Source: CADCVQ01 sp038260305
GTDB taxonomy: Bacteria > Actinomycetota > Thermoleophilia > Solirubrobacterales > Solirubrobacteraceae
Direction of reading: 5' to 3'
NCBI GenBank assembly: GCA_038260305.1
Contig: JBBSNY010000001.1
Coordinates: 1-64,000, forward strand
Length of the DNA stretch: 64,000 nt
Shown: one piece after another, positions 25,832 through 38,085 of the stretch
How the letters are laid out: each line of letters starts with the position of its first letter
How positions within the stretch are numbered: the stretch's first letter is position 1
Translations under genes and position numbers: made by a program
The notes under the pieces: model-generated
Told to the model about the DNA's origin: nothing
Databases searched by the model: none
The model's input: only the letters and a program-made list of their open reading frames with translations

Positions 25832-26437
25832 TCAGCCGCTCGGCGTGAGCTTCAGCACGACCGTACGGCCGGCGATGCGCAGCTTCGCGACGGGCGCGGC
25901 GGTGAGGCGCCGGGTGACCGCGGTCGGCAGCGTGAAGCGCAGCACGCCCGAGGCGCTCGCAGTGGGGCTCAGCGTGCCGATCAGCGAGCCTGCGGACGCC
26001 TTCGCCTCGGAGTCCAGCGGCACCTCGTCGGCGTCGGAGACGAGCGCGGGGGCCTCGAGTGGCAGGGGTGCGGAGAAGCGGTTTGTGACCGTGACCTTCA
26101 CGGTCACGCGGGCGCGGCCGGTCGCGGCGGACGGCGAGCCGATCGTGGCCGACGCGATCGTGATCTTGGGGACCGGACCGACGAGCTTCCTTGGGGGTGG
26201 CGTGGTCTGCGTCTGCGTCTGCGTCGTGGCGGGCGGGGGTGGGGGCGGCGCGGTGGGCTGCGGCGTCGCGCTCGTCTGCGTCTGCGCCGTCGTCGGCGCG
26301 CTCGCAGTCGGCGAGTCATCTCCGCCCGTCAGCGCGGCGAGGCCCACGCCGATCCCCGCCCCGACGATCGCGGCGAGGACGGCCACCGCCACGAACTTGC
26401 CAAAGCCGCGAAACAAGCTCTTTGGGTCTGGCCTCAC
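25832..26437 (-). CDS. Membrane-anchored Thr/Pro-rich protein, paralogue 2
   Basis: The 201-residue protein has the same build as the preceding gene: RPDPKSLFRGFGKFVAVAVL, one membrane helix, a Thr/Gln/Pro linker with TQTQTQTT and a run of seven Pro, and a domain with GRARVTVKVTVTNRFSAPLPL. The GTG at 26437 aligns with the start of paralogue 1 (RPxPK). Shared order and motif identity suggest tandem duplication followed by linker turnover. Role unknown. Confidence 0.6.
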   Translation of the reverse strand: MRPDPKSLFRGFGKFVAVAVLAAIVGAGIGVGLAALTGGDDSPTASAPTTAQTQTSATPQPTAPPPPPPATTQTQTQTTPPPRKLVGPVPKITIASATIGSPSAATGRARVTVKVTVTNRFSAPLPLEAPALVSDADEVPLDSEAKASAGSLIGTLSPTASASGVLRFTLPTAVTRRLTAAPVAKLRIAGRTVVLKLTPSG

Positions 26438-26458
26438 CCGGCCAGTATGCCCGCTCGC

Positions 26459-26568
26459 CCGGCGCCTAGGCCCACCGGCCCGGCGCGCAGGCACACCGGG
26501 CCGGGCGCGCGGGCACGCCGGGCCGGGCGCGCGGGCACGCCGGGCCGGGCGCGCAGGCCTGCCACCGG
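26459..26568. repeat. 22-bp GC-rich tandem repeat, about five copies
   Basis: Copies at 26459, 26481, 26503, 26525 and 26547 share the unit GGGCGCGC-GGCACGCCGGGCC. The third and fourth are identical, the outer ones degenerate. It fills the space between the purE stop and the GTG of the paralogue-2 gene. The palindromic core (GGCCCGG/CCGGGCC) could fold into hairpins, so it may act as a terminator for purE. Confidence 0.8.
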
Positions 26569-26590
26569 CGCCCAGCCCGCCGCCCGGCGC

Positions 26591-27100
26591 TCAGGCCCGC
26601 AGGATGCGCAGTGCCAGCGCTCCGGCGTTCTTCGCGTTGTCCAGGCCGACGCCGGCGACGGGCACGCCGGGCGGCATCTGCAGCACGGACAGGATCGCGT
26701 CCAGGCCGCCCATCGCCGACAGGCGGCTGGACAGCGGCACCCCGATTACCGGCAGATCGGTGTGCGCGGCGGCAACGCCCGGCAGCGCGGCCGACAGCCC
26801 GGCCCCGGCGATGATGACCCGCAGCCCGCGCATGCGAGCGCTGCGGCAGTACTCGGCGACGAGTTCGGGCTCGCGGTGCGCGGACATGACCCGCACCTCG
26901 TGGCGGACGTCGGCCTCGCGCAGGACCTTCGCCGCGCCCTCCATGACGTCCATGTCGCTCTTGGAGCCCATGATGATCCCGACGAGCGGCCCGTCGACCC
27001 CGATCGACTCCATCTCGACGGCGGTGCGCGCCGCCGTCACCGGTTCGGGGGTCGCGACCTCGGCCGTGCCAACGCCCAGTTCGTCCTCGGTTTCGGCCAT
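26591..27100 (-). CDS. purE: 5-(carboxyamino)imidazole ribonucleotide mutase
   Basis: The 169-residue protein has PurE core sequence from about residue 38: VGIIMGSKSDMDVMEGA, VMSAHREPE with the catalytic His, VIIAGAGLSAALPGVAAA, and PVIGVPLSSRLSAMGGLDAILSVLQMPPGVPV. It carries N5-CAIR to CAIR in purine synthesis. The first 35 residues are a variable acidic extension. The ATG at 27100 is chosen because upstream in-frame sequence is not PurE-like. purK is not in the window. Confidence 0.92.
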   Translation of the reverse strand: MAETEDELGVGTAEVATPEPVTAARTAVEMESIGVDGPLVGIIMGSKSDMDVMEGAAKVLREADVRHEVRVMSAHREPELVAEYCRSARMRGLRVIIAGAGLSAALPGVAAAHTDLPVIGVPLSSRLSAMGGLDAILSVLQMPPGVPVAGVGLDNAKNAGALALRILRA

Positions 27101-27223
27101 CGACTCATCCTCTCCCACGGTCACGTTTGCAGCGGCGCAACCGCATCGCCGCCTCGCGAATCCCACGACTCGCCTGCTCGAGAGCATATGCCGAAGCCGG
27201 CGCCGCGGGCATGCCTCGACGCA

Positions 27224-27628
27224 TCAGGACAACTGCGCCGCGAGATCCACGCCAGCGTGGGGCAGGGCACGCCGCACGCGAAGATCGAACGACGCGAGGC
27301 TTGCCTGCCGCGCCTGTGCAGTGGCGATGGCGAAGCCGTCCGCGAGACTGATATTGAGGTGGCGGTGCCGCGCGGCGTCGCGGGCGATCGCCGGCGTTGG
27401 TGCGACGAGGCGGATGCCGAGGGCCGTGATGGCGTCGACCGCCGATCGCAGCGTCCCGTCATCTTGGGCCGGACGTACGAGCGCTTCGGCGTAGTTGACC
27501 AGGGAGAGCAGAAGCTCGGTGCTCGTGTCGAGCATCGCGGTGAGGGCCGCGGCCGCGCTGGCGTGGCGCGCATCTCGCCTGTCGAGAGCCGCGATGAGGA
27601 CGTCCGTGTCGAGCACGCATCCGCTCAT
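27224..27628 (-). CDS. VapC-type PIN ribonuclease toxin
   Basis: The 134-residue protein has MSGCVLDTDVLIAALD (metal Asp), LVNYAEALVRP (Glu) and LADGFAIATAQARQASLASFD (Asp pair) in PIN order and spacing. The start overlaps the antitoxin stop (ATGA, 27625-27628). A standard toxin; target RNA unknown. Together with its partner and the Uma2 gene it sits between purE and purD. Confidence 0.82.
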   Translation of the reverse strand: MSGCVLDTDVLIAALDRRDARHASAAAALTAMLDTSTELLLSLVNYAEALVRPAQDDGTLRSAVDAITALGIRLVAPTPAIARDAARHRHLNISLADGFAIATAQARQASLASFDLRVRRALPHAGVDLAAQLS

Positions 27629-27843
27629 GCTCGCTCTCCCGCGCGTAGCCGCTCCAGGTATCCGGGTTCGTAGAGCCCGTCGAAGACGCCGAGAGCACGT
27701 GCCGGTTCGGCCGGCTTGCGGCTCACGACGATCCGATCCGGGCCCTCGGCCTCGATCGTGACCTCGTCGCCGGAGCACAGCCCCGTCAACTCGAGCATCT
27801 CGACCGGGAGCGTGATCTGGTGCTTGCTGGAGATCCTCGGCAT
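27625..27843 (-). CDS. AbrB/MazE-type antitoxin
   Basis: The 72-residue protein MPRISSKHQITLPVEMLELTG... DEVTIEAEGPDRIVVSRK is the swapped-hairpin AbrB fold used by many antitoxins (KxQITLP motif). The C-terminal half (about 45-72) probably binds the PIN toxin encoded next. The ATG is 1 bp from a palindrome that could be its own operator. Confidence 0.82.
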   Translation of the reverse strand: MPRISSKHQITLPVEMLELTGLCSGDEVTIEAEGPDRIVVSRKPAEPARALGVFDGLYEPGYLERLRAGERA

Positions 27844-27844
27844 G

Positions 27845-27864
27845 CCTTTACCTTAGTGTAAAGG
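27845..27864. promoter_or_regulatory. Palindromic operator of the AbrB/PIN pair
   Basis: CCTTTACCTTAGTGTAAAGG has 7-bp inverted arms (CCTTTAC / GTAAAGG once centred, two offsets) and ends 1 bp before the start codon. TACACT on the minus strand may be the -10 box of a leaderless promoter. Confidence 0.5.
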
Positions 27865-27949
27865 TCCCTGCTCGCCAACGCCGCTGGGTCTCACGGTGCT
27901 GCCTGCCTGAGAACCCGACGGGCCGTGCGACCGTGTGCCTCGGCTCGTG

Positions 27950-28495
27950 TCAGCCGAGCAGCGCGCTGACGTCGACCGCGGGAGCATCCGAGAGCAGCGG
28001 CTTGATGGTCGCGCCATCGCCGTGCGTCGTGATCTCCTGGTAGGTCCCTGCGCGGGGTCCGCGGTGCACGATGATCACCCGAGCGGGCAAGTCGACGATC
28101 CAATACTCGGTGACGTCGGCGGCGGCGTAGGCGCTCGCCTTCTCGTGGTCGCGGGCCCGCGAGGACTGGGCGACCTCGACCACCAGATGCGCCGTCGAGG
28201 GGAGCGTGCCACGCGCGGGCGGGTCGACGATCAGCAGGTCGGGCAGCAGATACCCGCCCGACACGAGCAGCGTGCTCTGCACGCGGACCCTCCAGCTTCG
28301 GCCGCCCGAACGGGCGAAGTGGTTGTTGAGCCAGTCGAGCGCGTCCTCGTGCTCGGCCCCGATCGGCACCATCTCCAGCAGCACCCCCTCGACGAGCTCG
28401 ACGCGATCGTGCTCGTCGAGCACGCCGGCCTCGACCATCCGGTAGACGTCCTCGACGGACAGACGATGCACGGGCACGGTGGCCATACCAGACAT
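27950..28495 (-). CDS. Uma2 family restriction-endonuclease-like protein
   Basis: The 181-residue protein is very like the one at 16254-16796: HRLSVEDVYRMVEAGVL, DRVELVEGVLLEMVPIG, LPDLLIVDPP with the catalytic Asp, LVVEVAQSS, YAAADVTEYWIVDLPAR and the same end APAVDVSALLG. Two starts are possible, 28495 and 28486; the latter aligns best with the paralogue. Uma2 genes spread by duplication; the role is unknown. Confidence 0.8.
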   Translation of the reverse strand: MSGMATVPVHRLSVEDVYRMVEAGVLDEHDRVELVEGVLLEMVPIGAEHEDALDWLNNHFARSGGRSWRVRVQSTLLVSGGYLLPDLLIVDPPARGTLPSTAHLVVEVAQSSRARDHEKASAYAAADVTEYWIVDLPARVIIVHRGPRAGTYQEITTHGDGATIKPLLSDAPAVDVSALLG

Positions 28496-28527
28496 CGTAA
28501 CCGCCCGCCCGACCGCGTCCAAGCCAG

Positions 28528-29790
28528 CTAGCCGGCCGTGCGCTGCACCGCCCGCAGCGCGATGTCCTCGCGCAGCTGGCGCCCGTCGAACTCGATCCCC
28601 CGCGCCGCCGCGTAGGCGGCGTCGCGCGCGTCGGCCGCCGTCGCGCCGAGGGCCGTGACGCTCAGCACGCGCCCGCCCGCGGTGACGATCGCACCGTCCT
28701 CGCGCCGAGCCGTGCCGGCGTGGTTGACCTCGATGAGCTCGGGCACGTCATCCAGGCCCGTGATGACGTCGCCGGTCGACGCCGACGCCGGGTAACCAGC
28801 GCTCGCGAGGACGACCGTGACCGCCCAGTCGCCGCTCCATTGCAGCCGCACGCCGTCGAGGCCGCCGGGCACCGCCGCGGCGCTCAGCACGGCGAGCAGG
28901 TCCGAGGTCATTCGCGGCAGCACCGCCTGCGTCTCGGGGTCGCCGAAGCGGACGTTGTACTCGAGCACCTTCGGGCCGTCAGCGGTCAGCATGATCCCCG
29001 CGTAGAGGACTCCGTGAAACGGCGTCCCGCGCACGCGCAGCAGGTCGACGACCGGCTGGTGGACGAGCGCCGCGAGCTCGTCGGCGCGCTGCGGCGAGAC
29101 CCCGCGGACCGGCGAGTAGGAGCCCATGCCGCCGGTGTTCGGCCCTTCGTCGCCGTCGAAGATCCGCTTGTAGTCCTGCGCCGGCGCCATCGCCAGCGCG
29201 CGCTCGCCGTCGCACAGGGCCAGCAGCGACAGCTCCTCGCCCACGAGGCACTCCTCGACGACGACCTGCCCCGCCCCGAAGCGCCGCGCGACGAGGAACT
29301 CCGTCAGCGTGGCCCGGGCCTCAGCCTCGTCCGCAGCGATGACGACGCCCTTGCCCGCCGCCAGGCCGTCGAACTTCAGCACGACCGGGTAGCGCTCGAT
29401 CGCGGCCATCCCGGCGTCGACGTCGTCGACCGCCGCCCACGCCGCCGTCGGCACGCCTGCCGCGGCCATCACCTCCTTGGCGAACGTCTTCGAGCCCTCC
29501 AGGCGCGCCGCCGCGGCGCTCGGCCCGAATGCCGCGATCCCGCGCGCCACGAGCTCGTCGACGAGCCCCGCGACGAGCGGCGCCTCGGGGCCGACGATCA
29601 CGAGCTCGCAGCCCTCGGCGGCCGCCACGAGCCCCGCGATGTCGTCGACCGCGACGTCGACGAGCTCGGCGTCGGCGCCGATCCCGGGATTGCCGGGCGC
29701 GCAGAGGATCTGCGGCGCAGCGGGCGAGCGCCTGAGCGCGCGCACGAGCGCGTGCTCGCGCCCGCCGGCGCCGACGACGAGGACGCTCAC
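28528..29790 (-). CDS. purD: Phosphoribosylamine-glycine ligase (GARS)
   Basis: The 420-residue protein matches PurD from end to end: MSVLVVGAGGREHALVRALR, APGNPGIG, VGPEAPLVAGLVDEL, GPSAAAARLEGSKTFAKE, LKFDGLAAGKGVVIA (ATP-grasp), NTGGMGSYSPV, and VLEYNVRFGDPETQAVLPR with the Mg-binding residues. It joins phosphoribosylamine to glycine with ATP in purine synthesis. Length is typical, and the ATG is unambiguous. Confidence 0.94.
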   Translation of the reverse strand: MSVLVVGAGGREHALVRALRRSPAAPQILCAPGNPGIGADAELVDVAVDDIAGLVAAAEGCELVIVGPEAPLVAGLVDELVARGIAAFGPSAAAARLEGSKTFAKEVMAAAGVPTAAWAAVDDVDAGMAAIERYPVVLKFDGLAAGKGVVIAADEAEARATLTEFLVARRFGAGQVVVEECLVGEELSLLALCDGERALAMAPAQDYKRIFDGDEGPNTGGMGSYSPVRGVSPQRADELAALVHQPVVDLLRVRGTPFHGVLYAGIMLTADGPKVLEYNVRFGDPETQAVLPRMTSDLLAVLSAAAVPGGLDGVRLQWSGDWAVTVVLASAGYPASASTGDVITGLDDVPELIEVNHAGTARREDGAIVTAGGRVLSVTALGATAADARDAAYAAARGIEFDGRQLREDIALRAVQRTAG

Positions 29791-29863
29791 GCGCCCGGCC
29801 CGTCCTGCCGGCGAGCGGCGTAGCGCCGCGCAAGCGGCCGGCCGCTCGTCACGAGACGAACCA

Positions 29864-30145
29864 CTACAGCGAGCTGATGAAGTCGTCGATGCCGAACGCC
29901 GGCAGCGTCTCGTACATCGCGGTGCCGCGCGAGCTGAGCTCCATCGCGACGCGGGCCATCGTCATGTCGTCGGGGGCCTCGACGAAGCTGACGAAGTCGA
30001 AGCGCCCGAGCGTCGCCCACTGCGCCTTGACGGTCGCACCGAGCTGCTCGACCTCGCGGTTGACCTCCTTGATGCGCTGCGGGTTGTTCTTGACGGTCTG
30101 CACTCCGTCGGAGGTCAGCGTCGCGAGCATGAGATACGTCGGCAT
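29864..30145 (-). CDS. GYD-domain protein
   Basis: The 93-residue protein MPTYLMLATLTSDGVQTVKN... GRFDFVSFVEAPDDMTMARVA...RGTAMYETLPAF fits the GYD family (ferredoxin-like fold), where a Gly-Tyr-Asp is usual; here the matching site reads GRFDF. Function of the family is unclear. It is followed by purD on the same strand, about 70 bp away, perhaps as a read-through partner. Confidence 0.75.
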   Translation of the reverse strand: MPTYLMLATLTSDGVQTVKNNPQRIKEVNREVEQLGATVKAQWATLGRFDFVSFVEAPDDMTMARVAMELSSRGTAMYETLPAFGIDDFISSL

Positions 30146-30241
30146 GGCGGCTCCATCGGTCGATCGCTGGCGGGGGTTGGCGATGGTTGTATCCGATCCG
30201 GCCGGCTCCGGCGACCGCGCGATCCGGTAGCGTCGCTAGCG

Positions 30242-30907
30242 ATGCATCGCGCTCCGGTCCTGGTCCTCGCACTGGCGGCCACCCTCGTCGCGGCGCCCGC
30301 CGCGGCGGCCGCGACCCTGAAGACCGACACGCGCTGCTATCAGGCCTCCCAAGCGCAGGACGTCGTCGTCAGCGGGACGGGCTACAGCCCGTCGGCGGCG
30401 GTCTCGATCTCGCGCGACGGCAAGCCATTCGGCACCGCGACGACCGACGCAAGCGGCGCCTTTCAGGTGAAGTTCCCCGCCGAGGAGCTCGGTCGCAAGG
30501 AGCGCGAGAAGGTCTTCGCGCTGACGGCGACCGACGGCGCGCTGAACACCGCCGCGACGCGCTATCGGACCTCGAAGGTGTTCGCCGACTTCTCGTCGCA
30601 TTCGGGCGATCCGCAGAAGCTCATGGTGCGCTTCACGCTGAACGGCTTCGGCCTCGTGCGGGCGCAGGCGTCGGTCTACCTGCACTACGTCGCGCCCAAC
30701 GGCAGGTCGCGCCGCAACGTGCGCCTCGGCACGGCGCGCGGGACGTGCGGCAAGATCGGCGCGTCGCGACTGCGTCACCTGTTTCCGTTCGTCGCCGAGC
30801 GCGGTCGCTGGATCCTGCAGTTCGACACGAACAAGAAGTACACGCGCGCCACGACGAAGTCGCCGTACATCTGGGTGCGCAAGCCGGTCGAGATCTTCGC
30901 CAAGTAG
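30242..30907 (+). CDS. Secreted protein, unknown function
   Basis: The 221-residue protein has a signal peptide (MHRAPVLVLALAATLVAAPA AAAA). The mature part opens with an Ig-like domain (VVVSGTGYSPSAAVSISRDG... GAFQVKFPAEEL) and continues with KVFADFSSHSGDPQKLMVRF and a basic C-terminal half with two Cys. Proteins of this build recur in Solirubrobacterales. It diverges from the GYD gene. Confidence 0.65.
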   Translation: MHRAPVLVLALAATLVAAPAAAAATLKTDTRCYQASQAQDVVVSGTGYSPSAAVSISRDGKPFGTATTDASGAFQVKFPAEELGRKEREKVFALTATDGALNTAATRYRTSKVFADFSSHSGDPQKLMVRFTLNGFGLVRAQASVYLHYVAPNGRSRRNVRLGTARGTCGKIGASRLRHLFPFVAERGRWILQFDTNKKYTRATTKSPYIWVRKPVEIFAK

Positions 30908-33900
30908 TCGCTCGCGCGGTGGCTTCGCCCGCGCAGGGCGTACGTAGACTCGCATCGTGGCCAGTCCCAGGGGCAATCTCGTCGGTCGCGAGCGCGAGCT
31001 CGCCGAGCTTCGCCATGGCCTGCAAGGCGCGCTGAACGGGCGCGGCGGCCTGTTCATGGTCGCCGGCGATCCCGGCGTCGGCAAGACCGCGCTCGCCGAC
31101 GAGATCGGCGCCGAGGCGGTGCTGGCCGGGGCGCTCGTGCTGTGGGGCCGCGCCTGGGAGGGCGGCGGCGCGCCCGCGTACTGGCCGTGGCTGCGGATCA
31201 TCCGCCGCCTCGCCTCCGAGCATGACGTCCCCGGCGCGATCGAGGCGCTCGGGCCGGAGGCACGCGGCCATCTGGCGAACCTCGTCCCCGACCTGGCGGC
31301 GCCGACCGCCACGCCGACGGCCGTCGCGCCGGCCGATCCCGGGGCGTCGGACGCCGGGCGCTTTCAGATCTTCGACGCCGTCACGTCGCTGCTGCGCGCG
31401 GCGTCGGCGCACTGCCCGCTCGTGCTCATCCTCGACGACCTGCATGGCGCCGACCAGCCGTCGCTGCGGCTGCTCGCCTTCCTCGCCGTGCACCTGCGCG
31501 ACTCGCCGATCCTCGTCGTCGGCACCTATCGCGAGGCCGAGGCGCGCCTGGACCCGCAGCTCGCGACGACGCTCGGCGACATCATCCGCCACGGCCAGCG
31601 CCTGCCGCTGCGAGGGCTGCAGGAGCGCGACGTCGCCGAGATCGTCACGCGCGTAGCCGGCCGGCGCCCGTCCGACCGCGTCGTGCGGGCGATCCACGAG
31701 GCGACCGAGGGCAACCCGTTCTTCGTCGACGAGGTCGTGCGGCTTCTGAGCGCCGAGGGGCGCCTGGAGAGCGAGGAGCACGTCGCCGCACTGCGAATCC
31801 CCGACGGCGTCCGCGAGACGATTCGCCACCGCCTCGCGCCGCTGCCCGAGCGCGCCCGCGAGCTGCTACGCAGCGCCGCGGTCATCGGCCGCGAGTTTCG
31901 CCTCGACACCCTGCAACGCGTCTGCGAGCTCGAGCCGGCCGACCTCGACGGGGCACTCGGCGAGGCCGTCGAGTTCGGCGTCGTCGTCGAGCGGCCCGCG
32001 TCGATCGGGGCCTACGGTTTCTCGCACGGCCTCATCCGCGAGACGCTCTACGACGACATCGGCCCGCAGCGCCGCGGTCGGCTGCATCGCGACGTCGGGG
32101 TCGCGCTCGAGGAGCTCTACGCCGCCGATCCCGAGCAGCACGTCTCAGAGCTCGCGCACCACTTCTTCGTCGCCGCAACCGCCGGCGAGCTGACGAAGGC
32201 AATCGACTACTCGGTGCGCGCCGGCGAGCGCGCGATGTCGCTCGTCGCCTACGAGGAGGCCTCCGAGCACTTCGAGCGCGCGCTGCAGGCGTTCGGACTC
32301 GAGGACCGCGCCGACGTGCCGCGCCGCTGCGACCTGCTACTCGCGCTCGGCACGGCGCAGAGCCGGGCGGGCAGCACGCGCGTCGCGCGCGAGACGTTTC
32401 TGCGCGCGGCCGGCCTCGCCCGCCGGCTGGACTCGCCCGATCGCCTCGCCCGCGCCGCGCTCGGCTACGGAGCCGGGATGGGCGGCTTCGAGTTCGGGCT
32501 CGTCGACGACACGCTGATCGGGCTGCTGCAGGAGGCGCGCGAGGCGCTCGGCCCCGACGACGGACCGCTGCTGGCGCGCGTGCTCGGACGGATGGCGATC
32601 GAGCTGTACTACTCCGACCGTGCCGGCGAGCGCGCGCAGCTCAGCGAGGACGGGCTCGCGATGGCGCGCCGGCTCGGCGACCTCGGCACGGTCGCCTCGA
32701 CGCTGAGCGCGCGCTTCCTCACGCTGTGGGGCCCGGAGAACTCCGACGAGCGGCTGCGGATCGCCACCGACGTCATCGAGCTCGGCGAGGAGGCCCGCGA
32801 CCGCGCGCTCGTGCTGCGCGGCCACGTCTGGCGGATCGTCAGCATGATGGAACTCGGCGACTGGGTCGGCACCGACATCGAGCTGGCGATCCACGCGCGG
32901 CTCGCCGACGAGCTGCGCGTTCCCCTGCATCTCTGGCAGGTCCCGCTGTACGAGGCGAACCGCGCGATGATGGACGGGCGCCTGCACGACGCCGAGCGCG
33001 CCGCCGCCGACGCGTTCGCGATCGGTCGCGTCGCGCAGTCCCAGAACGCCGCGCAGCTCTATGCCGTCCAGCTGTTCTCGCTGCGCGCCGTGCAGGGTCG
33101 CCTCGTCGAGGTCCAGCAGAGCGTCGAGGAGTTCGCGCGGCGCTACCCCGCGGCGCCGGTCTGGCGCGCGGCCACCGCCTACGTCATGGCGCTGCTCGGG
33201 CGCCGCGACGGCGCCCGCCGCGCACTCGAGGCGCTGACGGCCGACGACCTGCGCGAGGTCCCGCACGACGGCGAGTGGATGTCGACGGTGTCGCTGCTCG
33301 TCTCGACGGCGGCGAGACTCGGCGACGCGGGGCGGGCCGCGCAGCTCGGCGCACTGCTCGAGCCCTACGTCGCGCTCGCGGTCGTCGTCGGGCGCGGGGC
33401 GACGTGCTTCGGCCCCGTGTCGCGCTTCACCGGGATGGCCGCGTCGACGGCCGGCGACTTCGACGCGGCGATCGCCCACTACGAGTCGGCGCTCGAGACG
33501 GTCCGCAAGTGGGGCGCCGAGCCCTTCGTCGCGGTGATCGGGCTCGAGCTCGCCGACGTGCTCGAACGGGCTTGCACCGACGCGCAGGCACGCTCCGACG
33601 CGGGCGTGATGGCGCGCGCGCGGATCGTCGCGCTGCGCCGTGAGTGCATCGAGATCGCGCGGCGCCGTGAGCTCGTCGGGATCGTCGAGCGCTGGAAGGC
33701 GGTCGCCGGTTCGGCGCCGGCCGTGGCGCCGGACGCGCGCGAGACGGCCGCCGCGAACGGGCGGCCGGCCGAGGCGATCGCGTTCTACCGGCGCGGCGAC
33801 ATCTGGACGATCGGCGCCGCGGGCAGCCGCATCCAGCTTCGCCACGCGAAGGGCCTGACGCACATCAACCGCCTGCTGCTCGCGCCGCGCGTCGAGTTTC

Positions 33901-34315
33901 ACGCGCTCGATCTCGTCGGTCCGACCGATCGCGGCACGAGCGCCGCGGTCGCCGCCGCGTCGGGCATGGAGGTCCGCGGCCACGGCTCGGGCGACTCCGG
34001 CCCGGCGCTCGACAGCCAGGCGAAGGCCGCCTATCGCGGTCGCGTCGCCGAGCTGCAGGACGAGATCGAGGAGGCGCAGGCCTTCAATGACCCCGAGCGC
34101 CTCGCCCGCGCCCGCGACGAGCTCGGCTTCCTCGCGCGCGAGCTCGCCGGCGCCGTCGGGCTCGGCGGCCGCGATCGCAAGACCGGCTCGGATGCCGAGC
34201 GCGCCCGGGTCAACGCGACCCGGGCGATTCGCACCGCGCTCAAGCGCATCGCCGACCACGACCCCGCGCTCGGTCGCAGCCTCGGCGGCGCGATCAGGAC
34301 GGGCGTCTTCTGCGT

Positions 34316-36913
<2,598 letters not shown>

Positions 36914-36915
36914 GG

Positions 36916-36938
36916 ATCTAAGTGTAGCTCACTCAGAT
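36916..36938. promoter_or_regulatory. HAIR-like HspR operator of clpB
   Basis: ATCTAAGT-N7-ACTCAGAT is an inverted repeat with 8-bp arms (one mismatch) and 7-nt spacing, close in form to the HAIR consensus CTTGAGT-N7-ACTCAAG. It ends 3 bp before the clpB start, so a bound repressor would block a leaderless or near-leaderless promoter. Confidence 0.6.
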
Positions 36939-36994
36939 TTTATCCTGAAGACGGGGTGGGACTGTCCGATTCGTTGGGCTCCCGCGCCCGTCGA

Positions 36995-37951
36995 TCAGGC
37001 CAGAAGCCCGCGTACCGTGCCCGCGACGTACGCGGGCTCGAAGGTCACCTGTCGCCAAGTGAAGCGCACGACGCGCCAGCCGAGCAGCATGAGTCGTTGG
37101 TCGCGGCGGCGATCGGATTCGAACGCGCGCCGCGCGCTGTGGGGGTCGCGCCCATCGACCTCGACGATGAGGCGTTGCGTGCGCCAGAGGAAGTCGGCCT
37201 CGGCGCCCGAGCCGTCTGGGTAGGCGATCCATTGGTTGACGGCGTCGGGTGGCAGACCGATGTCGCGGCTGATCGCCAGGAACGCCTCTTCGAGGTCGTT
37301 GCGCGTGATCGTGCTACCCGCGCGGTGGTCGGCGAGGACGGCGCGCAACAGCTTCGCGCCGCGGCGCCCCGTGCCAGCACGAGCGAGGACGTCGTTGATC
37401 GCGCGCATGTCGAGCGCCCGTGTTTGCTGGGCCCGATCGAGGGCACGCTCGATCTCGCGCGCGCCGGCGTCCTCGGCGACATCGAGCAGGGTGCGCGCGA
37501 GCGTGGTGCAGGGGATGCCGTCGACCACAACGACGTCGGTGGCCGTCAGTGTCGCGCCACTATGGACACGGATGCCGTCGCGGCGGCGTCCGGTCGACGC
37601 CTGCGTCGTGACGTCGACCCATGGCCGATGGAGTGTCCGCAGCTCATATAGCGCGCCCGCCGTGCGGTGCGAGGCCGCCGTCGCAGGCGCGCACGCGAGC
37701 ACCGCGGCCATGATCCGCCCGCGCGGGGTCAGGAGGCGCGGGGGCACGAGGGCGACAACCCCACGATGGACGCCGTGCAAGCGACCCGCGGCGACGCGGC
37801 TACGTAGCGCGCTCGCCGACAGGCCGATCGCGACGATCTGACGGACCGCGATCGTGGCGTGCTGAGCCGATGCCCTGTCGGCGATCACGAGGTCGAGGGG
37901 GTCTTCGTCTTTGCGTCCACCATGTGGACGCTTTCGCGATGACCCCTCCAT
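36995..37951 (-). CDS. AbiEi-type antitoxin-domain / DUF559 endonuclease-like protein
   Basis: The 318-residue protein has an N-terminal HTH-like part (VRQIVAIGLSASALRSRVAAGRLHGVHRGVVAL), the AbiEi/transcriptional-regulator-like start seen in many actinobacterial DUF559 proteins. The C-terminal part has the Vsr-like PD-(D/E)XK motif: EADFLWRTQRLIVEVDGRDPHS... RDQRLMLLGWRVVRFTWRQV. The likely role is nuclease or DNA repair; the partner is unknown. Start is unsure (37951 or 37993). It lies between clpB and hspR, splitting the heat-shock genes. The 134 bp to hspR hold no gene. Confidence 0.72.
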   Translation of the reverse strand: MEGSSRKRPHGGRKDEDPLDLVIADRASAQHATIAVRQIVAIGLSASALRSRVAAGRLHGVHRGVVALVPPRLLTPRGRIMAAVLACAPATAASHRTAGALYELRTLHRPWVDVTTQASTGRRRDGIRVHSGATLTATDVVVVDGIPCTTLARTLLDVAEDAGAREIERALDRAQQTRALDMRAINDVLARAGTGRRGAKLLRAVLADHRAGSTITRNDLEEAFLAISRDIGLPPDAVNQWIAYPDGSGAEADFLWRTQRLIVEVDGRDPHSARRAFESDRRRDQRLMLLGWRVVRFTWRQVTFEPAYVAGTVRGLLA

Positions 37952-38085
37952 CGCCGCCGATGCTGAAGCCCCAAACATGACAGAACAACACACGTCTGCG
38001 ACACGTCACGCTTGAATGTGTGACAACACTGCGCAGATCGGCGCCCCGGCCGGGCTGCCACACTCGACCTGCCGCCAAGCACGGC

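Noticed and set aside
26459..26568. CRISPR-like array
   Set aside because: Units are contiguous 22-mers without spacers; it is a simple tandem repeat.
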